Assembly (NCBI GenBank): GCA_016794565.1 | Contig: JAEUHQ010000104.1 | Coordinates: 1 to 38,704, forward strand | Reading direction: 5' to 3' | DNA from: Planctomycetota bacterium | Lineage (GTDB): Bacteria; Planctomycetota; UBA1135; UBA2386 | DNA length: 38,704 bases | Part shown: positions 8,169 through 16,312 of the stretch, one piece after another | How positions within the stretch are numbered: the first letter of the stretch is position 1 | Layout of the letters: every line of letters starts with the position of its first letter | Translations under genes and position numbers: made by a program | Notes under the pieces: generated by a model | Seen by the model: the letters and a program-made list of their open reading frames with translations, nothing else | What the model was told of the DNA's origin: nothing | The model's database searches: none

Positions 8169-8888
8169 ATGTCGCCCCGCCTCCCGTCGGAGATCCGCTT
8201 CGCCGCCTCGTTCCTCCTCGCGCTGGCGGCTGCCTGTTCGGGTCCCGAACGCAGTGCGCCAGCCACGAACGCGCCGACCGCACCGGCCGCACCGGCGTCG
8301 GCGCCGCCGCAGAACCCGGTTGCCAACGCCCCGCACGCCATGAACCCATCCGATCACCCATCCGTCCCCGCTTCGCGCGAACTCGCCACGTTCGGCAGTG
8401 GCTGCTTCTGGTGCTCCGAGGCCGTGCTCGAGTCGCTGCCCGGCGTGATCGACGTCGTCGCTGGCTACGCCGGCGGCTCGGTGGAACGCCCGACGTACGA
8501 GCAGGTGTGCAGTGGAACCACGGGGCACGCGGAGGTCGTGCAGATCACCTTCGATCCCGCGCGCATCTCGTTCGACCAGCTGCTGGACTGGTTCTTCAAG
8601 TCGCACGACCCGACCACGCTGAACGCACAAGGCCCCGACCACGGCACGCAGTACCGCTCGGTCGTCTTCTACCACTCCGACACCCAGAAGCAGGCGACGC
8701 TCGCCGCGATCGCGAAGGCGCAGCCGCAGTTCGCCGACCGCATCGTCACCGAAGTCACCGCCGCGCCGACGTTCTGGCCGGCCGAGACGTACCACCAGGA
8801 CTACTTCCGCAACAACCCGCAGCAGCGCTACTGCCGCATCATGATCGCGCCGAAGCTGAAGAAGCTCGGCCTCGAGGGCAAGAACTGA
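8169..8888 (+). CDS. msrA: Peptide-methionine (S)-S-oxide reductase, lipoprotein form
   Basis: A 239-residue protein that reduces methionine-S-sulphoxide. The catalytic motif GSGCFWC puts the active Cys at residue 79. Other MsrA signatures are TTGHAEVVQ, DPTTLNAQGPDHGTQYRS and FWPAETYHQDY. A C-terminal Cys (QQRYCRIMI) may act as resolving residue. The N-terminus (MSPRLPSEIRFAASFLLALAAAC) is a lipoprotein signal with lipidated C23, followed by an Ala/Pro-rich linker of about 45 residues. The enzyme should therefore act outside the cytoplasm on envelope proteins. An in-frame start at 8070 exists, but it precedes the TAACCT box and would bury the signal peptide. Its stop lies one base from the end of the convergent DUF1579 gene. 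Confidence 0.93.
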   Translation: MSPRLPSEIRFAASFLLALAAACSGPERSAPATNAPTAPAAPASAPPQNPVANAPHAMNPSDHPSVPASRELATFGSGCFWCSEAVLESLPGVIDVVAGYAGGSVERPTYEQVCSGTTGHAEVVQITFDPARISFDQLLDWFFKSHDPTTLNAQGPDHGTQYRSVVFYHSDTQKQATLAAIAKAQPQFADRIVTEVTAAPTFWPAETYHQDYFRNNPQQRYCRIMIAPKLKKLGLEGKN

Positions 8889-8889
8889 G

Positions 8890-9468
8890 TCACCGCCGCG
8901 CCCACGTCTGGGTCTGCAGCAGGAACTCCTCGCCGTTCTCCGAATCGAAGACGCGCGCCGTCACGATGTCCTTCGAGGTCAGGTCGATCTCGAGCCGGAA
9001 CGGCCGGCCGGTCGGGTCGCGCGCATCGGCGAGCGAACCATGCATGCGCAGCACGTCGGGCGACGCATCGAGGGGAATCCCGGCGCAATCGACGGCCCAC
9101 GTGCTGAGGTCGTCGCGCCACGACGCCGTGTAGAGCTGGCGGAGCGCGTCGAAGCCGAGGAGCTGCATCGCCTCCACGGGGCGCCCTTGCAGCTCGAAGC
9201 GGTACGCGAGCTGGATCCACCGGCCGCCGAGGATCGGACTCGCCTCCACCGTGCCGCTGCCCGTCTGCTCGGCGGACTTCGGTGGCGTGTTGCGCAGTTC
9301 GATCGTCCAGGTCCCGACGAGCCTGCCGAGCCGCCGGTGCGCATCGCTCACCGCAGCGACCCGATCGGCGCGCTGCAGCACTTCCGGTTGCCGCGCGGGA
9401 TCCTGCGGCGCGAACTGCGCGAGCGAGAGAACGAGACACGACGGCGCCACGAACCGGAGCGGGTGCAT
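8890..9468 (-). CDS. DUF1579 family exported protein
   Basis: A 192-residue protein starting with a signal peptide (MHPLRFVAPSCLVLSLA) probably cleaved before QFAPQDP. The mature part has the DUF1579-type pattern: RLGRLVGTWTIELR, a GGRWIQLAYRFELQGRPVEAMQLLGFD core, YTASWRDDLSTW, and later DIVTARVFDSENGEEF. Members are small beta-barrel-like proteins of unknown function. The start is the only ATG at the signal peptide. It sits downstream of folE on the same strand (40-bp gap) and is convergent with msrA. Confidence 0.8.
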   Translation of the reverse strand: MHPLRFVAPSCLVLSLAQFAPQDPARQPEVLQRADRVAAVSDAHRRLGRLVGTWTIELRNTPPKSAEQTGSGTVEASPILGGRWIQLAYRFELQGRPVEAMQLLGFDALRQLYTASWRDDLSTWAVDCAGIPLDASPDVLRMHGSLADARDPTGRPFRLEIDLTSKDIVTARVFDSENGEEFLLQTQTWARR

Positions 9469-9508
9469 CGCGCCATCGCATCCGGAGGGCCGTACCCGTG
9501 CAAGGCCG

Positions 9509-10093
9509 TCAGCCGCGCACGAGCTTCAGGAACTCGCTGCGCGTGCGTTCGTCGCGCCGGAACAGGCCGAGCAGACACGACGTGATCGTACGGCTGTTCT
9601 GCTTCTCGACCCCGCGCATCATCATGCACAGGTGCGATGCCTCGATGACGACGGCGACGCCGCGCGGCTGCAGCACTTCCTGGATCGCGTGGGCGACCTG
9701 CATCGTGAGACGCTCCTGCACCTGGAGCCGGCGCGCGTAGAGGTCGACGACGCGCGCGAGTTTCGACAGACCGACGATCTTCCCCGACGGGATGTAGGCG
9801 ACGTGGGCCTTGCCGAAGAACGGCGCCAGATGGTGTTCGCAGAGCGAGTAGAGCTCGATGTCCTTCACCACCACCATCTCGTCGGTCTCCGCCTCGAACA
9901 GCGCGTCGCCGATCACCTTCTTCGGGTCCTTGTGATAGCCGTCGGTGTAGAAGCGGAAGGCCTTCTCGACGCGGCGCGGCGTGTCGCGCAACCCCTCGCG
10001 ATGCGGCTCCGGATCGAGCGCGGAGAGGATCGTCTGCACGGCGGCCTGGAACGCAGGGTCCTGGCCGGGATCTGCTTTCGCGCGCTCGGTCAT
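9509..10093 (-). CDS. folE: GTP cyclohydrolase I
   Basis: A 194-residue protein converting GTP to 7,8-dihydroneopterin triphosphate, the first step to tetrahydrofolate and related pterins. Length is typical for bacterial FolE. Zinc ligands C85 and H88 ([19 protein letters not shown], given here as adjacent motifs) and C156 ([11 protein letters not shown]) are present, as are GLRDTPRRV and the substrate-binding SRTITS region. The ATG at 10093 has a TAGAAC box 6 nt upstream rather than a ribosome site, hinting at a very short leader. It is followed by the DUF1579 gene and preceded by the PilB gene end, all on the same strand. Confidence 0.96.
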   Translation of the reverse strand: MTERAKADPGQDPAFQAAVQTILSALDPEPHREGLRDTPRRVEKAFRFYTDGYHKDPKKVIGDALFEAETDEMVVVKDIELYSLCEHHLAPFFGKAHVAYIPSGKIVGLSKLARVVDLYARRLQVQERLTMQVAHAIQEVLQPRGVAVVIEASHLCMMMRGVEKQNSRTITSCLLGLFRRDERTRSEFLKLVRG

Positions 10094-10137
10094 GCCGTCG
10101 TTCTAGCGCACGCCGCGCAGGGGCGGCAACCACGGTC

Positions 10138-11829
10138 TCAGCCGTGGCCGGTCTCGCGCAGCAGCTCTTCGACCGTCGTGGTGCCGTCGAACACCGCCTG
10201 CAGCCCGTTCTCGCGCAAAGTCACGAGCCCGGCCTCGACCGCCGCCGCCTGGAGCGTCGACGTGCTCGCACCGCCGAGGATCAGCTCGCGGATACGGTCG
10301 TCGACGTCGAGGATCTCCGTGATCGCCATCCGGCCGCGGTAGCCGGTGAAGTTGCACGTCTGGCAGCCCTTGCCCTGCGCAAAACGCTTGCCGACGACCT
10401 GCTCGTGCTGCAGTCCGAGGCGGCGCAGCACGTCGTCGGCCGGTTCGTAGAACGACTTGCAGTCGGCACACACGCGCCGGACGAGTCGCTGCGCGAGGAT
10501 GCCCTGCACGGTCGCCGTGAGCAGGAACGGCTCGATGCCGATGTCGACGAGGCGCGTGACCGCGGACGCCGCGTCGTTCGTGTGCAGCGTCGAGAAGACG
10601 AGGTGGCCGGTGAGACTCGCTTCGATCGCGGTCTGCGCGGTTTCGCGGTCGCGGATCTCGCCGACGAGGATCACGTCGGGGTCCTGGCGCAGGATCGTGC
10701 GGAGCACTTTTGCGTACGTCACTTCGATCTCGTCGTTGACCGGCACCTGCACGATGCCTTCGAGGTCGTACTCGACCGGGTCCTCGACCGTGATGACCTT
10801 GGTGTCCTCCTTGTTCGCCTCGTTCAACATCGCGTAGAGAGTCGTCGTCTTGCCCGAGCCCGTGGGACCGGTGACGAGCACGATGCCGTGCGGCAGATCG
10901 GTGAACTTGCGCAGCCGCTCGCGCACTGCCGCCTGCAGGCCGAGGTTATCGAGGCTCAGCGAGACGACGGAACGATCGAGGATGCGCATGACCGTCGACT
11001 CGCCGAACATCGTCGGCAGCGTCGACACACGCAGGTCGACCGAACGCCCGCCGACCGTCAGCTCGATGCGGCCGTCCTGCGGCAGTCGCGTCTCCGCGAT
11101 GTCGAGGTCGGACATGACCTTCACGCGGGCAATCAGCGCCTCGGCGAGGTGCGGCGGCGGGGCCTCGAGTTCGAACAACGAGCCGTCGACGCGGTAGCGG
11201 ATCTTGAAGTCGGTCTCGAACGGCTCGAGGTGGATGTCGGACGCCTTGTCGCGGATCGCCTGGTAGAGGATGTAGTTGAGCAGCTTCACCACGGGCGCGG
11301 CCTTCGCCATCGCTGCCTTGTCCTCGAGATCGATCTTGCCGCCCTGCTGCTGCAGCTCCTGCACGAGCTGCTGCATGCGCTGCTTGCTCTCCTTCGCGTC
11401 GTCGCGGTAGTAGCGGTCGAGGCCCTGCTGGATCAGCGCACTGTCGGCGACCACCCCGACCACTTCGCAGCCCGTCGTGAAGCCGAGGTCGGCGAGGACC
11501 GCCGCGTTCGCCGGGTCGCCGATCGCGACCTTCAGGACCTTGCCCTGCAGCGCCACCGGCAGGATGCCGAAGGCCCGCGCCGTCGCGAGGTCGATCTTGG
11601 CGACCGCGTCCTGCAGAGGCGGTGTGGCCGCGAGGTCGTGGAAGTCGAGACCGGCCTGGCTCGCGAGGGCGCGCGCGACGTCCTTCGGTTCGATGCACTT
11701 CATCGCCACGAGGATCTCGCCGATGCGCCCGCCCTTGTCGCGCTGCACCTGCAGCGCCTCCTGGACCATGCCTTCGTGGATGAGCCCGAACTCCTTCAGG
11801 ATCTGGCCGAGCAGTCGCCGGGGCGCCAT
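10138..11829 (-). CDS. pilB: PilB/GspE-type assembly ATPase
   Basis: A 563-residue hexameric ATPase that powers type IV pilus extension or type II secretion at the inner membrane. An N-terminal T2SSE_N/MshEN-type domain (residues about 1-140: LLGQILKEFGLI, RIGEILVA) precedes the catalytic domain. Visible motifs are SDIHLEPF (197-204), Walker A GPTGSGKT (321-328), Asp box VEDPVEY (348-354), Walker B-like ILVGEIRD (387-394) and His box STLHTND (413-419). A tetracysteine zinc site (C454, C457, C489, C492) is typical of this family. It lies 4 bp downstream of pilT, so the two are almost certainly one operon, with a second PilB-like gene further upstream. Assignment to pilus versus secretion is not possible from the ATPase alone. 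Confidence 0.93.
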   Translation of the reverse strand: MAPRRLLGQILKEFGLIHEGMVQEALQVQRDKGGRIGEILVAMKCIEPKDVARALASQAGLDFHDLAATPPLQDAVAKIDLATARAFGILPVALQGKVLKVAIGDPANAAVLADLGFTTGCEVVGVVADSALIQQGLDRYYRDDAKESKQRMQQLVQELQQQGGKIDLEDKAAMAKAAPVVKLLNYILYQAIRDKASDIHLEPFETDFKIRYRVDGSLFELEAPPPHLAEALIARVKVMSDLDIAETRLPQDGRIELTVGGRSVDLRVSTLPTMFGESTVMRILDRSVVSLSLDNLGLQAAVRERLRKFTDLPHGIVLVTGPTGSGKTTTLYAMLNEANKEDTKVITVEDPVEYDLEGIVQVPVNDEIEVTYAKVLRTILRQDPDVILVGEIRDRETAQTAIEASLTGHLVFSTLHTNDAASAVTRLVDIGIEPFLLTATVQGILAQRLVRRVCADCKSFYEPADDVLRRLGLQHEQVVGKRFAQGKGCQTCNFTGYRGRMAITEILDVDDRIRELILGGASTSTLQAAAVEAGLVTLRENGLQAVFDGTTTVEELLRETGHG

Positions 11830-11833
11830 CGGG

Positions 11834-12895
11834 TCACTCCGCGGCTCCGCCCATGCGGAGCGCCATCGCCTTGCGATCGAACGAACGCTCGAGCGCCTCT
11901 TCCTTCGAGATGCGGCCGGACCGCCACAGTTCGAGCAGTGAGTCGTCCATCAGGACCATGCCCTGGCGACGACTCGTCTGGATCACCGACGGGATCTTGA
12001 ACGTCTCGCACTTGCGGATGTGGTTCTCGATCGCCGGGTTCGCGAGCATCACTTCGAACGCCGCCACGCGGCCGCCGCCGCTGGCGGGGATCAGGATCTG
12101 CGAGATGACCGCGACGAGCGACACGGCGAGCTGCGAACGGATCTGCTCCTGCTGCTCGCGCGGATACTGGTCGATGATGCGATCGACGGTGCGCGCGGCG
12201 CCCGTCGTGTGCAGCGTGCCGAACACGAGGTGGCCCGTCTCGGCCGCGGTGATCGCCGCCGAAGTCGTCTCGAGGTCGCGCATCTCGCCCAGCAGGATCA
12301 CGTCGGGATCCTGGCGCAACGCGCGCCGCATCGCCTCGCCGAACGCGGGCACGTCGCTGCCGACCTCCCGCTGCGTGACCTGGGACTTCTTGTGCGTGTG
12401 GTAGTACTCGACCGGATCCTCGATCGTGATGATGTGCACGTCGCGGTTGCGGTTGATCCAGTCGATCATCGTCGCGAGCGTCGTCGTCTTGCCCGAGCCG
12501 GTCGGCCCGGTGACGAGCACGAGTCCGCGGTGCAGGCTCAGCAGGTCGTGCACCGAATCGGGCAATCCGATCTGCTCGAACGTCAGGAGCTTCTGCGGGA
12601 TCTGGCGCATCACGATGCCGCGCGAGCCCTTCTGCGTGAGCACGCTGACGCGGAAGCGGCACTTGTCGCCGAACGCGTAGCCGAAGTCCGTCGTGCCACC
12701 GCGCTGCAGCTCGTCCCAGTTGCGCGCAGGCGTGATCGCCTTCGCCATCGCCTCGGTGTCGGCGGGCTGGAGCACGGTGTCGCCGATCTCGACGAGGCCG
12801 CCGCCGATGCGGATGACCGGCCGCCGGCCGACCGAGAGGTGCAGGTCGGACGCGCCGCGCGAGTGAGCCGCGTCCATCAGGGTGACGATGTCCAT
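11834..12895 (-). CDS. pilT: Type IV pilus retraction ATPase PilT
   Basis: A 353-residue protein of usual PilT length that drives pilus depolymerisation and twitching. It lacks the N-terminal domain and zinc cysteines of PilB. Motifs: ASDLHLSVG near the N-terminus, Walker A GPTGSGKTT (130-138), Asp box IEDPVEYYH, Walker B-like ILLGEMRD (200-207), His box GTLHTTGA, and a C-terminal AIENHIRKCETFKIPSVIQ segment equivalent to the retraction motif of PilT. The ATG at 12895 is chosen because the MDIVTLMDAA N-terminus matches PilT proteins. It is sandwiched between two PilB-like ATPase genes on the same strand, 32 bp after the upstream one. Confidence 0.94.
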   Translation of the reverse strand: MDIVTLMDAAHSRGASDLHLSVGRRPVIRIGGGLVEIGDTVLQPADTEAMAKAITPARNWDELQRGGTTDFGYAFGDKCRFRVSVLTQKGSRGIVMRQIPQKLLTFEQIGLPDSVHDLLSLHRGLVLVTGPTGSGKTTTLATMIDWINRNRDVHIITIEDPVEYYHTHKKSQVTQREVGSDVPAFGEAMRRALRQDPDVILLGEMRDLETTSAAITAAETGHLVFGTLHTTGAARTVDRIIDQYPREQQEQIRSQLAVSLVAVISQILIPASGGGRVAAFEVMLANPAIENHIRKCETFKIPSVIQTSRRQGMVLMDDSLLELWRSGRISKEEALERSFDRKAMALRMGGAAE

Positions 12896-12927
12896 GCCGT
12901 GAGTCTCGGATTCGTTCGGGGTTCGGG

Positions 12928-14586
12928 TCACACCGCCGCGACGACGCGCAGCAGTTCGGGGATCGTGGTGTGGCCGGCGAGCACCTTGCGCACACCGTCC
13001 TGCAGCAGCGTCGACATGCCGCCCGACTGCCAGGCGTATTCGCGCAGACGCACCATCGGTTCGCTGCGGAACGTCATCTCGCGCAGCGTCGTGTCCATCT
13101 GCAGCAGCTCGTAGATGCCGAGCCGGCCGCGGTAGCCGGAGTGGTCGCAGGCTTCGCAGCCCTCGGCGCGCCAGAACTGCGTCCCGCGCACGCTGCCCGG
13201 ATCGACGCCGATGCTGCGCAGTTCGGTGTCCGACGGCTCGTAGGGCTGCCGGCACTTCTTGCACACGACGCGCAGCAGGCGCTGGGCGAGCACCGCCTGC
13301 ACCGACGCGGCGACGAGGAACGGTTTGACGCCCATGTCGACGAGGCGCGTGATCGCCGACGCCGAGTCGTTGGTGTGCAGCGTCGAGAACACGAGGTGGC
13401 CCGTGAGCGCTGCCTGCACCGCGATCTCGGCCGTCTCCTTGTCGCGGATCTCGCCGACGAGGATGACGTTCGGCGCCTGGCGCAGCATCGCGCGGAGGAT
13501 GCGGGCGAACGACAGGCCGATGCGCGACTTCACCTGGCACTGGTTGATCCCACGGATGTTGAACTCGACGGGGTCCTCGGCCGTGATGATCTTGACGTCG
13601 CTGCGGTTCAGCTGCTGCAGCGCGGCATAGAGCGTCGTCGTCTTGCCGGAGCCGGTCGGGCCGGTGACCAGCACGATGCCGTTCGGCCGCGCGATCAACG
13701 ACTGGAAGCGTTCGCGGTCGTGCCCTTCGAAGCCGAGGCCTTCGAGGCTCATGAGGCCGCGCTCCTTGTCGAGCAGACGCATGACGATCGTCTCGCCGTG
13801 GCTCGACGGGAGCACCGACGTGCGGATGTCGATGTCGCGCCCGGACCCGCCGCCCGTCGCCCGGAACGAGATGCGGCCGTCCTGGGGCTTGCGTTTCTCG
13901 GCGATGTCGAGGCCCGCCATGATCTTGAGCCGCGACGTCATCGGCGCGAGCAGGGTGATCTCGAGCGACGCCACTTCCTTCAGCACGCCGTCGATGCGGT
14001 AGCGGATCCGCAGCCGCTGCTGGAACGGCTCGACGTGGATGTCGCTGGCGCGCTGCTGCAGCGCCTCCTCGATCGTCTTCGTGACGAGGCGGATGATCGG
14101 TGCGTCCTCGCCTTCCGCAGCAGCGCCGGCACCGCCCTTCGCCGCGGGCTCGGCCCCACCGCCGCCGAGGTGCTTGCGCAGGGCCTGCTTCAGCGCCTGC
14201 GGCGGCATCAGCGCGCACTGCACCTGGCAACCGGCGAGGAACGCGAGGTTGTCGGCGACGAAGGTCTTCCACGGGTCGTCGATCGCGACCCACAGCACGT
14301 TGTCCTTCAGCAGCACGGGCAGCGTTTCGTTCTGCTCGCACTGCTCCTTCGGCACCTTCTTCAGGGCCTCGGGCTGCGGCGTGAACTTCGCGGGATCGAC
14401 GAACTTGAGGCCGAACGCCTTCGCCAGCGCGCGCCACACGGTGGTCTCGTCGGCGAGGTTCAGCGCGACGATCGTGCGCTCGAGCGGCGTGCCGCGCGAC
14501 GCCGACGCCGCGTCGGCCTTGGCGAGACGTTCGGCGTCCAGGACGTTCGCCTCGACCAGGAGGCGCCGGAAGGCTTCGGAACTCAA
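12928..14586 (-). CDS. Second PilB/GspE-type assembly ATPase
   Basis: About 552 residues if the TTG at 14586 is used. Motifs: SDIHVEPF, Walker A GPTGSGKTT (309-317), AEDPVEF, ILVGEIRD, STLHTND, and a tetracysteine zinc site (CKKC, then CEAC). The N-terminal domain (SSEAFRRLLVEANVLDAERL) starts right at the TTG. A GTG at 14697 would add 37 residues, but that stretch has many A/T third positions unlike the rest, resembles no family, and would overlap the slyD promoter region; I prefer the TTG, though no ribosome site is clear for either. It has a Gly/Ala-rich linker near residues 141-160. It differs clearly from the other PilB-like protein downstream, so the organism has two assembly ATPases flanking PilT. 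Confidence 0.9.
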   Translation of the reverse strand: MSSEAFRRLLVEANVLDAERLAKADAASASRGTPLERTIVALNLADETTVWRALAKAFGLKFVDPAKFTPQPEALKKVPKEQCEQNETLPVLLKDNVLWVAIDDPWKTFVADNLAFLAGCQVQCALMPPQALKQALRKHLGGGGAEPAAKGGAGAAAEGEDAPIIRLVTKTIEEALQQRASDIHVEPFQQRLRIRYRIDGVLKEVASLEITLLAPMTSRLKIMAGLDIAEKRKPQDGRISFRATGGGSGRDIDIRTSVLPSSHGETIVMRLLDKERGLMSLEGLGFEGHDRERFQSLIARPNGIVLVTGPTGSGKTTTLYAALQQLNRSDVKIITAEDPVEFNIRGINQCQVKSRIGLSFARILRAMLRQAPNVILVGEIRDKETAEIAVQAALTGHLVFSTLHTNDSASAITRLVDMGVKPFLVAASVQAVLAQRLLRVVCKKCRQPYEPSDTELRSIGVDPGSVRGTQFWRAEGCEACDHSGYRGRLGIYELLQMDTTLREMTFRSEPMVRLREYAWQSGGMSTLLQDGVRKVLAGHTTIPELLRVVAAV

Positions 14587-14704
14587 CGGCGTTGCGTGCG
14601 GGGGAAAGGGGCGGCGGCAGTGTGCAAGATCCCGCGGACCGAAGGAAGGCCCTGTCTCGGAGACGATCGTCGTCGTCGCACTGTCCCGGCGGCGCACCCA
14701 GCCG

Positions 14705-14710
14705 TAACGT
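14705..14710 (+). promoter_or_regulatory. Possible -10 box of the SlyD-like gene
   Basis: TAACGT lies 10 nt before the ATG at 14721. It fits the TAnnnT pattern seen before other starts here; support is weaker because the spacing differs. Confidence 0.3.
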
Positions 14711-14720
14711 GCCGCCCCCC

Positions 14721-15215
14721 ATGAAACCCGCGATCGCGAACGGTCACGTCGTGACCATCCACTACCGGCTGACCCTCGACGACGGCTCGATCGCCGACGA
14801 GTCGTTCGGCGGCGACCCCCTCGTCTATCTGCACGGCTCGCACAACATCGTGCCGGGGCTCGAACGTCAGCTCGCGGGCAAGAACGTCGGCGACTCGTGC
14901 GAGTGCGTCGTGCCTCCCGAGGAGGGCTACGGCAACTACGACCCGGCCGCGGACCAGACGGTGCCGAAGACGGCGTTCCCGCCGAACGTCGAACTGAAGG
15001 CCGGCATGTCGTTCCAGACTCGCGCGCGCAACGGGCAAGCGATGCCCGTGTGGATCCGTTCCGTGAAGGGCGACGACGTCGTCGTCACCGCGAACCACCC
15101 GCTCGCGGGGCAGACCCTCACGTTCAAGGTCGAGGTCGTCGACGTGCGGCGCGCGACGGCGGAAGAGAAGAAGCACGGCCACGCGCACGGCCCCGGCGGC
15201 CACCACCACCACTGA
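14721..15215 (+). CDS. slyD: FKBP-type peptidyl-prolyl isomerase, SlyD-like
   Basis: A 164-residue cytoplasmic folding catalyst and metal-binding chaperone. The FKBP part (residues 1-70: VVTIHYRLTLDDGSIADES, PLVYLHGSHNIVPGLERQLAGK, PPEEGYG) is interrupted by the insert-in-flap domain typical of SlyD (about 70-125), then closes with HPLAGQTLTFKVEVVDVR. The C-terminus is a His-rich tail (HGHAHGPGGHHHH), the feature that lets SlyD bind nickel. The tail is shorter and lacks the cysteines of the E. coli tail. The ATG is at the expected N-terminus; no ribosome site precedes it. It is divergent from the second PilB gene and convergent with the acyltransferase. Confidence 0.92.
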   Translation: MKPAIANGHVVTIHYRLTLDDGSIADESFGGDPLVYLHGSHNIVPGLERQLAGKNVGDSCECVVPPEEGYGNYDPAADQTVPKTAFPPNVELKAGMSFQTRARNGQAMPVWIRSVKGDDVVVTANHPLAGQTLTFKVEVVDVRRATAEEKKHGHAHGPGGHHHH

Positions 15216-15221
15216 CCGTCG

Positions 15222-16301
15222 TCACCGCCGGACGCGGCGCACGATCGGCGCCTCGAACCAGCGGTAGCTCGCCTCCGACAGCACGAGAGTGATCGCGAGC
15301 CCCGCCGCGGCGCGCAGCCACGGCGCCGCGTCCCACTGCAGCAGGCAGAGCAGGACGGGCAGGTGCCACAGGTAGATGCCGTAGCTGATCGTGCCGGCGT
15401 GCGCGAGCGGCGCGAGCCACCGGGGGAACGAGCGGACGCCGAGCACGACGCACAGGAGCGCCGCGAACGCGCAGGCGAGGCCGGTTCGCACCAGAACGAC
15501 GCACCAGGGCGACTGCCAGTAGGCGGGACCGGCGGCCTCCATGACGGACACGAGCCCGTGCACGCCGAGCAGTCCCGCGACCGCGAGCGCCGTCCGCGCG
15601 GCGAAGGACCACGACGCCGGCGTAAAGCGCCCGCGATGCACCACGACCGCCATCAGGAGGCCGAGCCAGAAGCCGTCGAGCATGCCGAACAACTGCGTCA
15701 CCATGTGCGCGTGACGTTCGGGCGGCAGGCAGAAGAACACGAACGAGCGCCACGCGATCACCGCAGCGAACACCGCGAGCGTCCATCGGACTGCGTGCCG
15801 CTCCAGGTCGGCGAATCGCAGCATCGTCCAGCCGAAGACGTACAACGCGCCTTCGAGGGTGAGCGTCCACGTGACCGCATTGATGCTGATCCACGTGGAC
15901 GGGAAGAACCCGTGCGTCATCGTGACGTGCGTCAGGACCTGGAACCACGCACCGCCTTCACGCAGCGGTGCGGTGCCGAACGGAGCGACGAAGACGTAGA
16001 ACACCGACGCGAGCCAGAAGAGCGGGAAGATGCGCGCGGCGCGGCGGCGCCAGTACTCGCGGTCCGCGTCGGGCCGGCCGGAGGCTCGGAGGGCGAGCAA
16101 CGACGACGTCGTCACGAAGCCGCTGATGACGAGGAACAGGTCGACGCCGATGAGCCCCTTGTGCAGGAAGAGGAGCGGCCCGCGCGGGAAGTCCGGCCAC
16201 TGCTGGATCGCGTGGTAGACGAAGACGGTCAGCGCCGCGACCCCGCGCAGCGCCTCGAGCGCCTCGTTCTTCGGCGCGCCGACCTCCGCCTTCGACTGCA
16301 T
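15222..16301 (-). CDS. Membrane acyltransferase, acyltransferase-3 family
   Basis: A 359-residue integral membrane protein of the OafA/NodX type, which O-acylates polysaccharides or other envelope molecules using an acyl donor from the cytoplasm. The family signature is seen at the N-terminus: LEALRGVAALTVFVYHA, with the catalytic His near the first membrane helix, then GVDLFLVISGFV and YWRRRAARIFPLFW. About ten hydrophobic helices follow, ending YGIYLWHLPVL and a basic tail. The ATG at 16301 precedes the first helix directly. The end of the adenosine deaminase gene lies 11 bp upstream on the same strand, so cotranscription is likely. The nearby kinase-methyltransferase and glycosyltransferase genes suggest a shared role in surface glycan decoration (inference). 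Confidence 0.9.
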   Translation of the reverse strand: MQSKAEVGAPKNEALEALRGVAALTVFVYHAIQQWPDFPRGPLLFLHKGLIGVDLFLVISGFVTTSSLLALRASGRPDADREYWRRRAARIFPLFWLASVFYVFVAPFGTAPLREGGAWFQVLTHVTMTHGFFPSTWISINAVTWTLTLEGALYVFGWTMLRFADLERHAVRWTLAVFAAVIAWRSFVFFCLPPERHAHMVTQLFGMLDGFWLGLLMAVVVHRGRFTPASWSFAARTALAVAGLLGVHGLVSVMEAAGPAYWQSPWCVVLVRTGLACAFAALLCVVLGVRSFPRWLAPLAHAGTISYGIYLWHLPVLLCLLQWDAAPWLRAAAGLAITLVLSEASYRWFEAPIVRRVRR

Positions 16302-16312
16302 GCGGCGAGGCG

